A stretch of 64,000 nucleotides of DNA from JBFGCT01 sp963825565. GTDB taxonomy: Bacteria; Actinomycetota; Acidimicrobiia; Acidimicrobiales; Ilumatobacteraceae. The stretch is from positions 124,001-188,000 of the forward strand of contig CAWGTW010000010.1 in assembly GCA_963825565.1 (NCBI GenBank), in the 5' to 3' direction. Shown here piece by piece: positions 33,380-42,512 of the stretch; position 1 is the first letter of the stretch, and each line of letters begins with the position of its first letter. The notes below the pieces were generated by a model. The model saw only the letters and a program-made list of their open reading frames with translations. It had not been told where the DNA came from and did no database searches. Position numbers and translations under genes: made by a program.

Positions 33380-34894
33380 GTGAACCTCGCGAGCATCATC
33401 GATGACCATCCGGCCGATTCGATCGCGCTGATCTCGCGCGGTCGTGAGATGACCTACGGCGAGCTGCGCGATCTCGTCGATCGCATGCGGGGCGGGCTGG
33501 CGTCGATCGGGCTGGGGTCGGGCGATCGCATCGCGTTCATGTGTGGCAACGGCTCGCCGTTCGTCGTCGCCTACCTCGCCGCGCTCGGCCTGGGCGCCGT
33601 GGTCGTCCCGCTCAACCCGCTCAGCCCGGCCCCCGAACTCGAGGCGGAGATCGCCAACGTCCGCGCCAAGGCGGTCCTCATCGAACAGGTCAGCGCGGCG
33701 ACCTGGGCCAACGTCGACCGCACCCGGGTGCCGTCGGTCGAGACCGTCATCACCACCGAGCCGACCGAGCACGGTGGCCCGGTCGATGCGATGCACGTCA
33801 ACGAACTGCTGCAGTTCGATCCGGTCGATCGGCTCGACGTCGAGCCGGACCACCTCGCCGTGTTCATCTTCACCAGCGGCACGGCTGGGTCGCCGAAGGC
33901 TGCGATGCTGACCCATGACAACCTGCTGAGCAGCATCGAGCAGAGCCTGAGCAACCCCGACGCCGTCGATGCCGACGACATCGTCTACGGCGTGTTGCCG
34001 CTGTTCCACATCTTCGGGCTCAACATCGTGCTCGGGCTGGCGCTGCGCGTCGGCGCGTCGATCGTGCTCGTGCAGCGCTTCGACCCACTGACCGCGGCGG
34101 AGTCGATCCGCGACCGTCAGATCACGATCGTGCCCGGCGTCCCGTCGATGTGGACCGCCTTTGCCCACTTCGACGAGCTCGCCGACAACACGTTCGCCTC
34201 CGTCCGCCGAGCGCTGTCGGGGGCGGCGCGGTTGCCGATTCCGGTCGCCGAGCGGATGCGAGACCGTTTCGGGGTCGAGCTGATCGAGGGCTACGGCCTC
34301 ACCGAGGCGTCGCCGACCGTCACGACACAGGTCGGCCAGCAGGTGCGCTTCGGCTCGGTCGGCCGGGCGCTCCAAGGGGTCGAGGTGCGGCTGGTCAACG
34401 TCAACGGCGAAGCGCTCGTCGGCGACGTGGGCGAGATCTGGGTCCGCGGTCGGAACGTGTTCGCGGGCTACTACGAGAACCCGGAGGCGACGGCCGCGGT
34501 CCTGACCGAGGACGGCTGGCTCAAGACCGGCGACATGGCGATCGTCGACGACGACGGGTACATGTACCTCGTCGACCGGGCCAAGGACCTGATCATCGTC
34601 TCGGGCTTCAACGTCTACCCTGCCGAGGTCGAAGAGGTGCTCGCCCGCCACCCCGACGTCGCCGAGGTCGGCGTGATCGGGGTGCCCCACCCGCACACCG
34701 GTGAGGCGGTGAAAGCGTTCGTCGTGCCCGCCGAGGGAGCCGACACCGACGAAGAGACGCTGATCGAGTACGCCCGCGATCAGCTCGCCCGCTACAAGTG
34801 CCCCAGCAAGGTCATCTTCGTCGACGAGCTCCCGCGCAATGCGAGCGGCAAGCTCGTCCGTCGCAACCTCGACGACGCGGTGGCGGCGCGCTGA
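33380..34894 (+). CDS. AMP-forming acyl-CoA ligase
   Basis: 504 residues of the ANL superfamily. P-loop FTSGTAGSPKAAM near residue 175, GYGLTEASP, KTGDMAIVDDDGYMYLVDRAKD, and C-terminal LPRNASGKLVRR carrying the catalytic lysine. It activates a carboxylic acid (probably medium or long chain) to acyl-CoA through acyl-AMP. A TACGCT box at 33349-33354 and a GAGGGGG ribosome site before the GTG at 33380 indicate a leadered mRNA, unlike many neighbours. Confidence 0.9.
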   Translation: MNLASIIDDHPADSIALISRGREMTYGELRDLVDRMRGGLASIGLGSGDRIAFMCGNGSPFVVAYLAALGLGAVVVPLNPLSPAPELEAEIANVRAKAVLIEQVSAATWANVDRTRVPSVETVITTEPTEHGGPVDAMHVNELLQFDPVDRLDVEPDHLAVFIFTSGTAGSPKAAMLTHDNLLSSIEQSLSNPDAVDADDIVYGVLPLFHIFGLNIVLGLALRVGASIVLVQRFDPLTAAESIRDRQITIVPGVPSMWTAFAHFDELADNTFASVRRALSGAARLPIPVAERMRDRFGVELIEGYGLTEASPTVTTQVGQQVRFGSVGRALQGVEVRLVNVNGEALVGDVGEIWVRGRNVFAGYYENPEATAAVLTEDGWLKTGDMAIVDDDGYMYLVDRAKDLIIVSGFNVYPAEVEEVLARHPDVAEVGVIGVPHPHTGEAVKAFVVPAEGADTDEETLIEYARDQLARYKCPSKVIFVDELPRNASGKLVRRNLDDAVAAR

Positions 34895-34957
34895 ACGCGC
34901 GCTGCGGAGCGGGTGCGATCCGGTGACCCACGTCGCAGCCGCCGCTCCGAGCACGCC

Positions 34958-34975
34958 TTGTGAAAAGTTGCACGA
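34958..34975 (+). promoter_or_regulatory. Candidate Rex operator upstream of rex
   Basis: TTGTGA-AAAGTT-GCACGA compares with the actinobacterial Rex operator TTGTGAAC-NNN-TTCACAA: the left half is exact, the right half partial. It ends 6 bp before the -10 box TAACGT (34982-34987), where binding would block transcription. Suggests NADH-relieved autoregulation of the rex-hem unit. Confidence 0.6.
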
Positions 34976-34981
34976 GCGACG

Positions 34982-34987
34982 TAACGT
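34982..34987 (+). promoter_or_regulatory. -10 box TAACGT
   Basis: 9-nt spacer to the rex ATG at 34997. Confidence 0.5.
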
Positions 34988-34996
34988 GGTCGGCGC

Positions 34997-35701
34997 ATGC
35001 CCGGCCAGCGATCTCGCAGACGGATCCCCGAAGCGACGGTCGCGCGCCTGCCGGTCTACCTGCGGATCCTGTCGGACCGCTTCTCCGAGGGGGTGCTCAA
35101 CATCTCCTCGGACGGGTTGGCCGAGCTCGCCGGCGTCAATGCGGCCAAGGTGCGCAAGGATCTCTCCTACCTCGGCAGCTACGGCACGCGCGGCGTGGGC
35201 TACGACGTCGAGTTCCTCAATTACCAGATCTGCCGCGAGCTCGGCCTGACCCACGACTGGCCCGTCGTCATCGTCGGTGCCGGCAACCTCGGGCAGGCGC
35301 TCGCCGGCTACGGCGGCTTCGGTGATCGAGGGTTCCCCATCGGCGGCATCGTCGACGTCGACGAGTCCAAGATCGGGTCGCTGATCGGCGGGGTCCGGGT
35401 CCGGCACCTCTCCGAGCTCGACCAGGTCGTGCGGGCGAAGACGATCTCGATCGGGGTGATCGCGACGCCGGGCGCGGCAGCCCAGGCGGCTGCCGACGCG
35501 CTCGTCGCCGCCGGCGTGACCAGCGTCTTGAACTTCGCGCCGACGGTGATCAGTGTCCCCCACGGCATCAACGTGCGCAAGGTCGACCTCGCCGTCGAGC
35601 TGCAGATCCTCAGCTACTACGAGCAGCGGCGGCTCAACGCCGCCCAGTCCGGGAACCTGCGTGCCGTTCCGGGCGAGCGTGGTCGGGGCGCGAGCGCGTA
35701 G
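34997..35701 (+). CDS. rex: Redox-sensing repressor Rex
   Basis: 234 residues. Winged helix (ISSDGLAELAGVNAAKVRKDLSYLGSYGTRGVGYDV), then a Rossmann domain (VVIVGAGNLGQALAGYGGF) that reads the NADH/NAD+ ratio, ending in the domain-swap helix (LQILSYYEQ). Rex represses respiratory and fermentative genes until NADH rises. It stands directly before hemA as in Streptomyces (rex-hemACD), linking haem supply to redox state. Confidence 0.96.
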   Translation: MPGQRSRRRIPEATVARLPVYLRILSDRFSEGVLNISSDGLAELAGVNAAKVRKDLSYLGSYGTRGVGYDVEFLNYQICRELGLTHDWPVVIVGAGNLGQALAGYGGFGDRGFPIGGIVDVDESKIGSLIGGVRVRHLSELDQVVRAKTISIGVIATPGAAAQAAADALVAAGVTSVLNFAPTVISVPHGINVRKVDLAVELQILSYYEQRRLNAAQSGNLRAVPGERGRGASA

Positions 35702-35704
35702 TCT
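35699..35704 (+). promoter_or_regulatory. -10 box TAGTCT overlapping the rex stop
   Basis: The TAG stop of rex is the first half of the box; 9-nt spacer to the hemA ATG at 35714. Gives hemA a possible private promoter. Confidence 0.4.
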
Positions 35705-35713
35705 GGATCCGGC

Positions 35714-36979
35714 ATGTCGATTCTCGTCGTAGGCGTCAACCACCGCAGCGGATCGCTGGCATTGCTCGAACGGATCACGATCAGCCCCGAGCACATCGCA
35801 AAGGCCGTCGCCGGCCTGGTACGGCGCGACAACATCCGAGAAGCGGTCGTGCTGTCGACCTGCAACCGGACCGAGGTCTATGTCGTCGCCGAGCGGTTCC
35901 ACGGCGCGCACGGCGACGTCCGGGAGTTCCTCTGCGGGCTCGGCGACCTCACGGCCGACGAGCTGACTCCGCACCTCTACAGCCAGCACGACGCCGCAGC
36001 GGCCGGCCACCTGTTCTCGGTCGCCGCCGGGCTCGACTCGGCGGTCCTCGGCGAGAGCGAGATCCTCGGGCAGGTCCGCGGGGCCTGGGAGATCGCCCAG
36101 CAGGAGGGCGCGGCCCGGTCGACGCTCAACCTCCTGTTCCGATCGGCGGTCGAGACCGGCAAGCGGGTCCGCACCGAAACCGCGATCGGGCAGGGCACCG
36201 CGTCGGTCAGCCATGCTGCGGTCGAGATGATCGGCGAGGTCGTCGGCGACCTCGGTGGCAAACGGGTGTTGATCGTCGGCGCCGGATCGATGGGCGAGGG
36301 CGTGGCGGTCGCACTGCGCCGCACGCGCGGTGCTGAGATCGTGGTCGCCAACCGGTCGGCGCAGCGCGGCCATGCCCTCGCCGGACGCGTCGGCGGGTCG
36401 GCCATCGGCTTCGATCGACTGGCTGCGGCGATCGCCGATGCCGATGTCGTGGTCGCCGGCACCGGCTCCGGCACGCCGGTCGTGACCGAGGCGATCGTCG
36501 GCGAGGCGATGGCGGCGCGGGCACCGGCCCGCCCGTTGCACGTCGTCGACATCGCCGTTCCGCGCGACGTCGAGCCCTCGGTCGCCGGCTTCGAGGGGGT
36601 CAGCGTGCTCGACCTCGACGACCTGCGCGATTGGGCCGACCGCGGTCTCGCGGTTCGCGCCGGCGAGGCCGAACGTGTGCGGGAGATCGTGCGCGAGGAG
36701 GTCGACAACTTCGTGGTCCAGTCGACCGCGCGCCAGGCCGCTCCGCTGGTCGCCGCGATGCGCGACGCGGCCGAGCGGGTGCGCGCAGCGGAGCTCGAGC
36801 GGTTCGCCTCGCGGCTCGGCCCGCTCGACGCGGCCCAGCGCGCCACGGTCGAGGCGCTGACCAAGGCGATCGTGTCGAAGTTGCTGCACGAGCCGTCGGT
36901 ACGGCTCAAGTCGCAGGCGGGGAGCCCCCAGGGGGAACGCAACGCGGCAGCCGTGCGCGAGCTGTTCGACCTCGGTTGA
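35714..36979 (+). CDS. hemA: Glutamyl-tRNA reductase
   Basis: 421 residues. VGVNHRSGSLALLERI, the catalytic cysteine C50 in STCNRTEVYV, VLGESEILGQVR and the NADPH site VLIVGAGSMGEGVAVAL are all present, then the helical dimerisation domain. It reduces glutamyl-tRNA(Glu) to glutamate-1-semialdehyde, the committed step of C5 tetrapyrrole synthesis. Stop and next start share one base (TGATG), so it is coupled to hemCD. Confidence 0.96.
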   Translation: MSILVVGVNHRSGSLALLERITISPEHIAKAVAGLVRRDNIREAVVLSTCNRTEVYVVAERFHGAHGDVREFLCGLGDLTADELTPHLYSQHDAAAAGHLFSVAAGLDSAVLGESEILGQVRGAWEIAQQEGAARSTLNLLFRSAVETGKRVRTETAIGQGTASVSHAAVEMIGEVVGDLGGKRVLIVGAGSMGEGVAVALRRTRGAEIVVANRSAQRGHALAGRVGGSAIGFDRLAAAIADADVVVAGTGSGTPVVTEAIVGEAMAARAPARPLHVVDIAVPRDVEPSVAGFEGVSVLDLDDLRDWADRGLAVRAGEAERVREIVREEVDNFVVQSTARQAAPLVAAMRDAAERVRAAELERFASRLGPLDAAQRATVEALTKAIVSKLLHEPSVRLKSQAGSPQGERNAAAVRELFDLG

Positions 36980-38628
36980 TGCCGCGCCCGATGTTGCGGC
37001 TGGCCACCCGGGGGTCGCCCCAGGCTCTTGCGCAGTCGATCGCCGTCGCCCGATCGATCGAGCGGTCGACCGGCCGATCGGTCGAGTTGATCACGGTCCA
37101 GACGACCGGCGACGCGCGCCAGGACGTCCCGCTGCACGTGATCGGCGGGCAGGGCGTGTTCGTCAAGGAGGTCCAGCGGGCGGTGCTCGAGGGTCGGGCC
37201 GACCTTGCCGCGCACTCGTGCAAGGATCTGCCGTCGTTGACCGAGAACGGGCTGCACCTCGCCGCGTTCTGCGCCCGGCGCGACCCGCGCGACGCGCTCG
37301 TCGGGCAGCGGCTCGCCGAGCTCGGTGAGGGCGCCACGGTCGCGACCGGTTCGGTGCGGCGCCGGGCCCAACTCGCCCGCGCTCGGCCGGACCTGGCCTT
37401 TGCCGAGCTGCGGGGGAACATCGGGACCCGGCTCGACCGCATCCCCGACGGCGGCGCGGTCGTCGTCGCGGTCGCTGCGCTCGAGATCCTCGAACTGACC
37501 GATCGCATCGCCGAGCGGCTGCCGATCGACGTATTCGTCCCGGCGGTCGGCCAGGGATGCGTCGCCGTCGAGTGTCGCGTCGGCGACGAGCGGGCACGGG
37601 ACGCGCTGGCGACGATCGACGACGCAGCAACCCGGTCGGCGGTCGAGGTCGAGCGGTCGTTCCTCGCCGAGCTCGGCGCCGGGTGCTCGATGCCGGTCGG
37701 CGCCCACGTCAGCGATGGCGAGCTCCACGCGTTCCTCGCCGACCTCGACGCCGGCACGACGGTCGACGACGTGGTCCACCTCGATCCGGCTGGCGATACG
37801 GCCGCTCACGCGAGCAACTGCGAGCGGGCCAGGGAGGCCGCGCGGGCGTTGCGGGCCGCGCTCGGCGTGAACCCCTCCGACCCGCTGCAGGGCCGGCGGG
37901 TGGTCGTCACCCGGGAACATCCCGGACCGCTCGGCGATCTGCTCGCGGCGCGTGGGGTCGAGGTCGTGCACGTCCCGCTGATCGCCGTCGTCGATCCCGA
38001 AGACGGAGGTGCGGCCCTGCGCGCCGCGCTCGACCGGCTCGACGACTTCGACTGGTTGGTCGTCACCTCGCCCACCGGGGCGGCGCGGGTCGGAGCGGCG
38101 GCCCGGCGCTTCCCCGGGGTGCGTGTGGCGGTGGTCGGGACGTCGACGGCCGCGGCGTTGGCCAGCGTCGGGCGCGCGGTCGACCTCGTTCCGAGCGAGC
38201 AACACGGGGCCGCGCTGGCCGAGTCGCTCGCCCGACTGCCGCCGGCCCGGATGCTGCTGGCGCTCGCCGATCGGGCTCCGACCACGCTGGCGGAGTCGCT
38301 CGCCGAGGCCGGCCACACGGTGACCAGCGTCGTCGCGTACCGGACCGCGTCGCTCGCCGCGGGTCCCGGCGCGGCGGCGGACGCCCAACGCGTCGCGGCC
38401 GCCGATGCGCTGTTGTTGGCCAGCGGCTCGGCGGCGCAGAGCTGGGTCGAGCGCTTCGGGAGGGCGTGCCCGCCCGTCGTCGTCGCGATCGGGCCGTCGA
38501 CCGCTTCGGTCGCCCGGCGATCCGGCCTCAAGGTCACTGCGGTTGCGACCGATCATTCCCTGACGGGACTGGTCGACGAACTCGAGCGCTGTTTCGCCGG
38601 CTCGGCCGAAGATTCGGCGAGCCGGTAG
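36979..38628 (+). CDS. hemCD: Porphobilinogen deaminase / uroporphyrinogen-III synthase fusion
   Basis: 549 residues. Residues 1-295 are HemC: LRLATRGSPQALAQS, HSCKDLP, and ELGAGCSMPVGAH with Cys236 holding the dipyrromethane cofactor. Residues about 300-549 are HemD: GRRVVVTREHPGPLGDLL, VVTSPTGAARV, and LLASGSAAQSWVE near the end. The fused enzyme polymerises four porphobilinogens and closes the ring to uroporphyrinogen III, channelling unstable hydroxymethylbilane. No stop lies between domains. Separate genes are commoner in actinobacteria. Confidence 0.94.
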   Translation: MPRPMLRLATRGSPQALAQSIAVARSIERSTGRSVELITVQTTGDARQDVPLHVIGGQGVFVKEVQRAVLEGRADLAAHSCKDLPSLTENGLHLAAFCARRDPRDALVGQRLAELGEGATVATGSVRRRAQLARARPDLAFAELRGNIGTRLDRIPDGGAVVVAVAALEILELTDRIAERLPIDVFVPAVGQGCVAVECRVGDERARDALATIDDAATRSAVEVERSFLAELGAGCSMPVGAHVSDGELHAFLADLDAGTTVDDVVHLDPAGDTAAHASNCERAREAARALRAALGVNPSDPLQGRRVVVTREHPGPLGDLLAARGVEVVHVPLIAVVDPEDGGAALRAALDRLDDFDWLVVTSPTGAARVGAAARRFPGVRVAVVGTSTAAALASVGRAVDLVPSEQHGAALAESLARLPPARMLLALADRAPTTLAESLAEAGHTVTSVVAYRTASLAAGPGAAADAQRVAAADALLLASGSAAQSWVERFGRACPPVVVAIGPSTASVARRSGLKVTAVATDHSLTGLVDELERCFAGSAEDSASR

Positions 38629-38696
38629 CGATGTCCGCCGGTACCCGCGAACGTGAGACAATCACCGCCGACGAATCGAACAGAGAAAGGGACGAC

Positions 38697-41162
38697 GTGG
38701 CTGAACCGGGCCGGAGGCGACATCGCCTCTCCGTCACGGCGGTCGCATTGGGCGCCGGGTTCCTACTCAGCGCGAGTGCGACCACCGCCGACGCGCGCCC
38801 GTCGGTGTTCTTCCAGCAGGCCACCGGGGATGCGGCGAGCGGGTCGGCCGATCCGATCGGCGCGGTCCACGGATCTCACGCCTCGCTGTCGGGCGACGGG
38901 CGCTTCGTCGTGTTCCAGGGTCGACCGGGCACCGAGGCCGGCGCCGATCAGCCATCGGACACGCGGGAGACGACGGTCTACCTGACCGACCGCGTCGACG
39001 GCTCGACGGTCGAGCTGACACCGGTCCCACCCGGGCTCCGGCCTGGCAACACCGTTCACCCGGTGATCTCCGGCGACGGCTGCACGGTCGTCGCGATCAC
39101 CGAGATGGCGCTCGACGTGTTCCGCGACGATGACCTCGGCTCCCGTTGGGACGTCTACCGCTCGACCCTGCCGCACTGCGCAGGCACGCTCACCGACTGG
39201 GAGCTGGTGTCCACCCGGGAGGACGGGACCTCCCTTGCCCGTGACGACGTCAGCCCGACCGATCGTCCCGGCGTGTCGCGCAGCGGCACCGAGATCGTGT
39301 TCACCCACCCGGCGACCCACCTCTACGACGGCGAGGAGTTGACGGCGGTCACGCTGGTCGACCTGAGCAAGGAGATCGACAACCCGCTGCGGATGCAGCT
39401 CGTCGCCGGTACGCCGGCAGACAGCCCGAGCACGACGTTCGTCCACGCCGGACTCGACCAACCGGCGATCTCCGGAGATGGCCGCTTCGTGGCCTACCGC
39501 TCCGACGCGGCGTCGGCCGAAGCGGTCCCGATCTGGGGTGAGGGTCCGGTGGCAGGAGCCGCGGCGACCAAGCAGGTCTTCGTCTGGGATCGCCAGGAGG
39601 CCGATCCGTTCCTCGCCGTGCGGCTCGTGTCGGTCCGACCGAACGGCGACGCAGCGGCGGCGGGCGCCTCGCAGCCGACGCTCTCCCGGGACGGCCGGGT
39701 GATCGCGTTCACCTCCGCCGATGTCGGGCTCGTGCCGGCCATGTTCCCCGAGTGCGACGTCGCCTGCCCGACGCAGGTCTACCGCCTCGATCGTGACACC
39801 GACCGCAACGGTTGGTTCGACGAACCGAACGGGACGTCGCTCACGCTCGTCAGCGGCGAACCGGGCACTGCACCGGCGGTCGCCGGGACCGCGCCCTCGT
39901 CGCAGCCGGCGCTGACCGCCGACGGCGAACTGGTCGTGTTCGTGTCGAAGGCGCCGAACCTGCAGCTGATCCACGTGCGCGGCGGCGGCGGTGCCGATGA
40001 CGGCGACGTGCTCGTTGCCAACGTCACGACCGGCGAACTCCGGCGGATCACGGTGTCCGGCGACGGCGTCCAGCCGACGATCGGTGCCCACGCCCGGCCT
40101 GCGGTCGGCGACACCGGCCGCACGACCGTGTTCGACACCCTCGTCGCCGGGGAGTTCCTGACCGACGGCGACGTCGTCGGCCGCCACGTCGTCGCCCTCG
40201 AGTCGCCGCCGACGCTGTCGCTGGCCGACGCCGACCTCGGCACGACCGTCGTCGGGTTGCAGAGCGACGAGTGGTACGTCGCGGTGATCAACGAGGGTCC
40301 ATCGAGCTTCATCCCGAGCCAGGTCTCGGTCGACAACCCGGCGTTCAAGATCAATACCGAGACGAGCACGTGCACGCTCGGCACGAGCGTGCCGCCGGGC
40401 GGCGACTGCACGGTGCGGCTGACGTTCACGCCGGCGACCGGTGGCCCGGCGATCGGCAAACTGACGATCGCAGAAGCTGGGTTCGGTGCGCTGTCGGTGT
40501 CCTCGACGGTGTCGGGAGCCGGCGGCGAACCGGCGTTGCGTATCGATCCAGGCGGAGCCGACATCGGCTTGGTCGAGATCGGTGCGTCCGCCACCGAGTT
40601 CCAGTTCGACGTGATGAACATCTCCCAGGTCCCGACATCGGTGGCGGCGGTGAGGGTGTCCGGCTCCCATCCGTACGACTTCGCGATCACCGCCAACAAC
40701 TGTGCGGACCGCCCCCTCAACCCTCGGGCGAACTGCAGCGTCGGGGTCACGTTCACACCGACCGCCCCCGGCCGCCGCACCGCGCTCGTCGAGATCGCCA
40801 CCCCGGAGGGCGCCTACACGTCGATGGTCATCGCCGGTGACGCCACCTACGCCCCCGAGATCGTGCTGTCGACCTCGGAGGTCTCCGCCGGCCGGGAGTT
40901 CGTCGCCGCTGGGACCAGGTACCCGCCGAACACCGACGTGACGGTCGTCTTCGGCGACGGTGTCGGCGATTCGGTGACGGTCACCACCGATGACAACGGT
41001 GCGTTCTTCGTCGCCGTGCCGGTCGCCCCGAACGAGCGCGGCGGCGATCGGACGATCGTCGTGCAAACGCCTGGCGCCACCGCCACCGCCGTCGCCGAGG
41101 TCAAGGTCATCGAGGAGTCGACGGCCCTGATGATCGGGATGCCCGGCTTCGGTCTCGGCTGA
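38697..41162 (+). CDS. Secreted TolB-like beta-propeller protein with choice-of-anchor Ig domains
   Basis: 821 residues from a GTG with AAAGGGA just upstream. Signal peptide ending near ATTADA. Repeated blocks such as ASLSGDGRFVVFQ, PAISGDGRFVAYRS and PTLSRDGRVIAFTS mark PD40/TolB propeller blades over residues about 40-480. Two Ig-like choice-of-anchor-D domains follow, each with a cysteine pair (TSTCTLGTSVPPGGDCTV; ANNCADRPLNPRANCSV), then an IPT-like C-terminal domain. Exported surface or periplasm-like protein; ligand unknown. It lies between hemCD and hemB without obvious link. An upstream in-frame ATG exists at 38631. Confidence 0.75.
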   Translation: MAEPGRRRHRLSVTAVALGAGFLLSASATTADARPSVFFQQATGDAASGSADPIGAVHGSHASLSGDGRFVVFQGRPGTEAGADQPSDTRETTVYLTDRVDGSTVELTPVPPGLRPGNTVHPVISGDGCTVVAITEMALDVFRDDDLGSRWDVYRSTLPHCAGTLTDWELVSTREDGTSLARDDVSPTDRPGVSRSGTEIVFTHPATHLYDGEELTAVTLVDLSKEIDNPLRMQLVAGTPADSPSTTFVHAGLDQPAISGDGRFVAYRSDAASAEAVPIWGEGPVAGAAATKQVFVWDRQEADPFLAVRLVSVRPNGDAAAAGASQPTLSRDGRVIAFTSADVGLVPAMFPECDVACPTQVYRLDRDTDRNGWFDEPNGTSLTLVSGEPGTAPAVAGTAPSSQPALTADGELVVFVSKAPNLQLIHVRGGGGADDGDVLVANVTTGELRRITVSGDGVQPTIGAHARPAVGDTGRTTVFDTLVAGEFLTDGDVVGRHVVALESPPTLSLADADLGTTVVGLQSDEWYVAVINEGPSSFIPSQVSVDNPAFKINTETSTCTLGTSVPPGGDCTVRLTFTPATGGPAIGKLTIAEAGFGALSVSSTVSGAGGEPALRIDPGGADIGLVEIGASATEFQFDVMNISQVPTSVAAVRVSGSHPYDFAITANNCADRPLNPRANCSVGVTFTPTAPGRRTALVEIATPEGAYTSMVIAGDATYAPEIVLSTSEVSAGREFVAAGTRYPPNTDVTVVFGDGVGDSVTVTTDDNGAFFVAVPVAPNERGGDRTIVVQTPGATATAVAEVKVIEESTALMIGMPGFGLG

Positions 41163-41226
41163 CCGCCTCCGAGATCCGGCGCCGGGGTCGCGCGGCCGTA
41201 GATCTGTCGGTCAGAACAGCGAGGGG

Positions 41227-42450
41227 TCAGACTTCGTCGACGACGATCGTGAGGCCGCCGATGTTGATCGCGTTGGTGCAGGTGGCCTGCGTCGAGTTGC
41301 CGATCGCGTCGCAGCGGGCGGAGAACGTGATGTTGTCGCCCGGCTGGAGGCGGATCTGGGTGATCCGTGGCTCGAACAGCTGGCCGCGCACGTTGTCGAG
41401 CGACCAGACGAAGACCGGCTCGCCGTTGACCAGCAGCGTCGCCACGCCCGAGTCGTTGAACGGGTTCTCGATGCGCACGTCGGTCATGTCGAACAGCTGC
41501 CCGTCGGGGATGGTGAACGCGCTGTCGGCGGTCTGGTTGAGCGACGGCGCCACCGCCAAGCGGACGAACGTCGGCTCGTCGGGAATCGCTTCCGGTTCCG
41601 GCTCGTCGGTGCTGACCGTGGTGACCGGCGCCGGGTTCTCGCCGTCCTCGACCGGCGGGGGAACGAGCTCGGCGATCTTCTCATCGACGTGGCGAGCCGC
41701 GGCGTCGTCGATCTCGGGCTGGACGACCCAGAACCACGCGGCGATCGTCGCGACGACGACCGCCGCCACCGCGGCGATCCGACCGATCGTCGACAGCGGG
41801 ATCGTCGGCGGTTGCACCAGCGCCAGGGCCGCCGCTGCACTCTCGTGCCCCTGCTGCTCGGCGTCGACCTCGAAGTCGAGGGTGCGCGTCGCGCGGCGGA
41901 AGAATCCCCGCTGCGCCTTCGCCTTCAGTCGCACGAGCGAAGAACCGCCGGGCGGCACGCCGACCGCCGGCGGGTCGAAGCTCCCGTCGATCCGGTTGCT
42001 GGCGTCGACGAGGCGCAGCCGGCAGCTCGCCAGCTCGTTGCCGTGGTTCTCGACCATGAACTCGTAGATCGCCCGGCGGCGGGCGCGCTGCACCGGCTGG
42101 AGGGTGGCGATCCGGCGGTCGTCGAACGGCTGGATGACGAGCATCGTCTCCGCCACGACCGCCTCGTCCGGGTCGCGTTCGGGGATGATCCGGACGGCGA
42201 CGAACGTGGGGCCGGCCGATGTCGTCGGCTGGGCCGGCGGCGTGGCCACGACCTCGATCACGTCCTGCGACCCGGCGAACAGCGTCAGGTTGCCCCTGGT
42301 CACGACGGTCCAGCTCGCCGTCAGGCCGGCCGGGACGATCGTGTACGAGTCGGTCGAGTCGCCCAGGTTGTGGATCGACAGCATCAACGTGATCGAGGTG
42401 CCGGGATCGACCTCCGTCTCGTCATTGGAGAACCACGCCTGCATCGACAC
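41227..42450 (-). CDS. Single-pass membrane protein with Ig-like N-terminal domains
   Basis: 407 residues. Residues 1-215 are beta-rich and Ig-like (MLSIHNLGDSTDSYTIV; YEFMVENHGNELASC); a helix at about residues 225-245 (IAAVAAVVVATIAAWFWVV) spans the membrane; the rest includes a Pro/Glu-rich linker and a beta-rich end with two cysteines (SARCDAIGNSTQATC). Orientation cannot be told; there is no signal peptide, so the Ig part may be cytoplasmic. GTG start with a TAGCGT box 8 nt upstream. Divergent from hemB across 62 bp. Confidence 0.65.
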   Translation of the reverse strand: MSMQAWFSNDETEVDPGTSITLMLSIHNLGDSTDSYTIVPAGLTASWTVVTRGNLTLFAGSQDVIEVVATPPAQPTTSAGPTFVAVRIIPERDPDEAVVAETMLVIQPFDDRRIATLQPVQRARRRAIYEFMVENHGNELASCRLRLVDASNRIDGSFDPPAVGVPPGGSSLVRLKAKAQRGFFRRATRTLDFEVDAEQQGHESAAAALALVQPPTIPLSTIGRIAAVAAVVVATIAAWFWVVQPEIDDAAARHVDEKIAELVPPPVEDGENPAPVTTVSTDEPEPEAIPDEPTFVRLAVAPSLNQTADSAFTIPDGQLFDMTDVRIENPFNDSGVATLLVNGEPVFVWSLDNVRGQLFEPRITQIRLQPGDNITFSARCDAIGNSTQATCTNAINIGGLTIVVDEV

Positions 42451-42458
42451 GACCGCGA

Positions 42459-42464
42459 ACGCTA
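42459..42464 (-). promoter_or_regulatory. -10 box TAGCGT
   Basis: 8-nt spacer to the GTG at 42450; divergent from the hemB box 36 bp away. Confidence 0.5.
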
Positions 42465-42499
42465 CCGGGTGCGCGCGGGCTGATCTAGGCACCGGTCGT

Positions 42500-42505
42500 T
42501 AGGCT
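42500..42505 (+). promoter_or_regulatory. -10 box TAGGCT
   Basis: 7-nt spacer to the hemB GTG at 42513. Confidence 0.55.
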
Positions 42506-42512
42506 CCACGGC

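Noticed and set aside
33326..36889. Minus-strand frame of nearly 1,200 codons opposite the acyl-CoA ligase, rex and hemA
   Set aside because: Shadow of strongly conserved plus-strand genes; composition biased to Arg, Asp, Gly and His with no motif.
35977..38661. Minus-strand frame of about 890 codons opposite hemA/hemCD
   Set aside because: Antisense to unmistakable haem genes; no recognisable domain.
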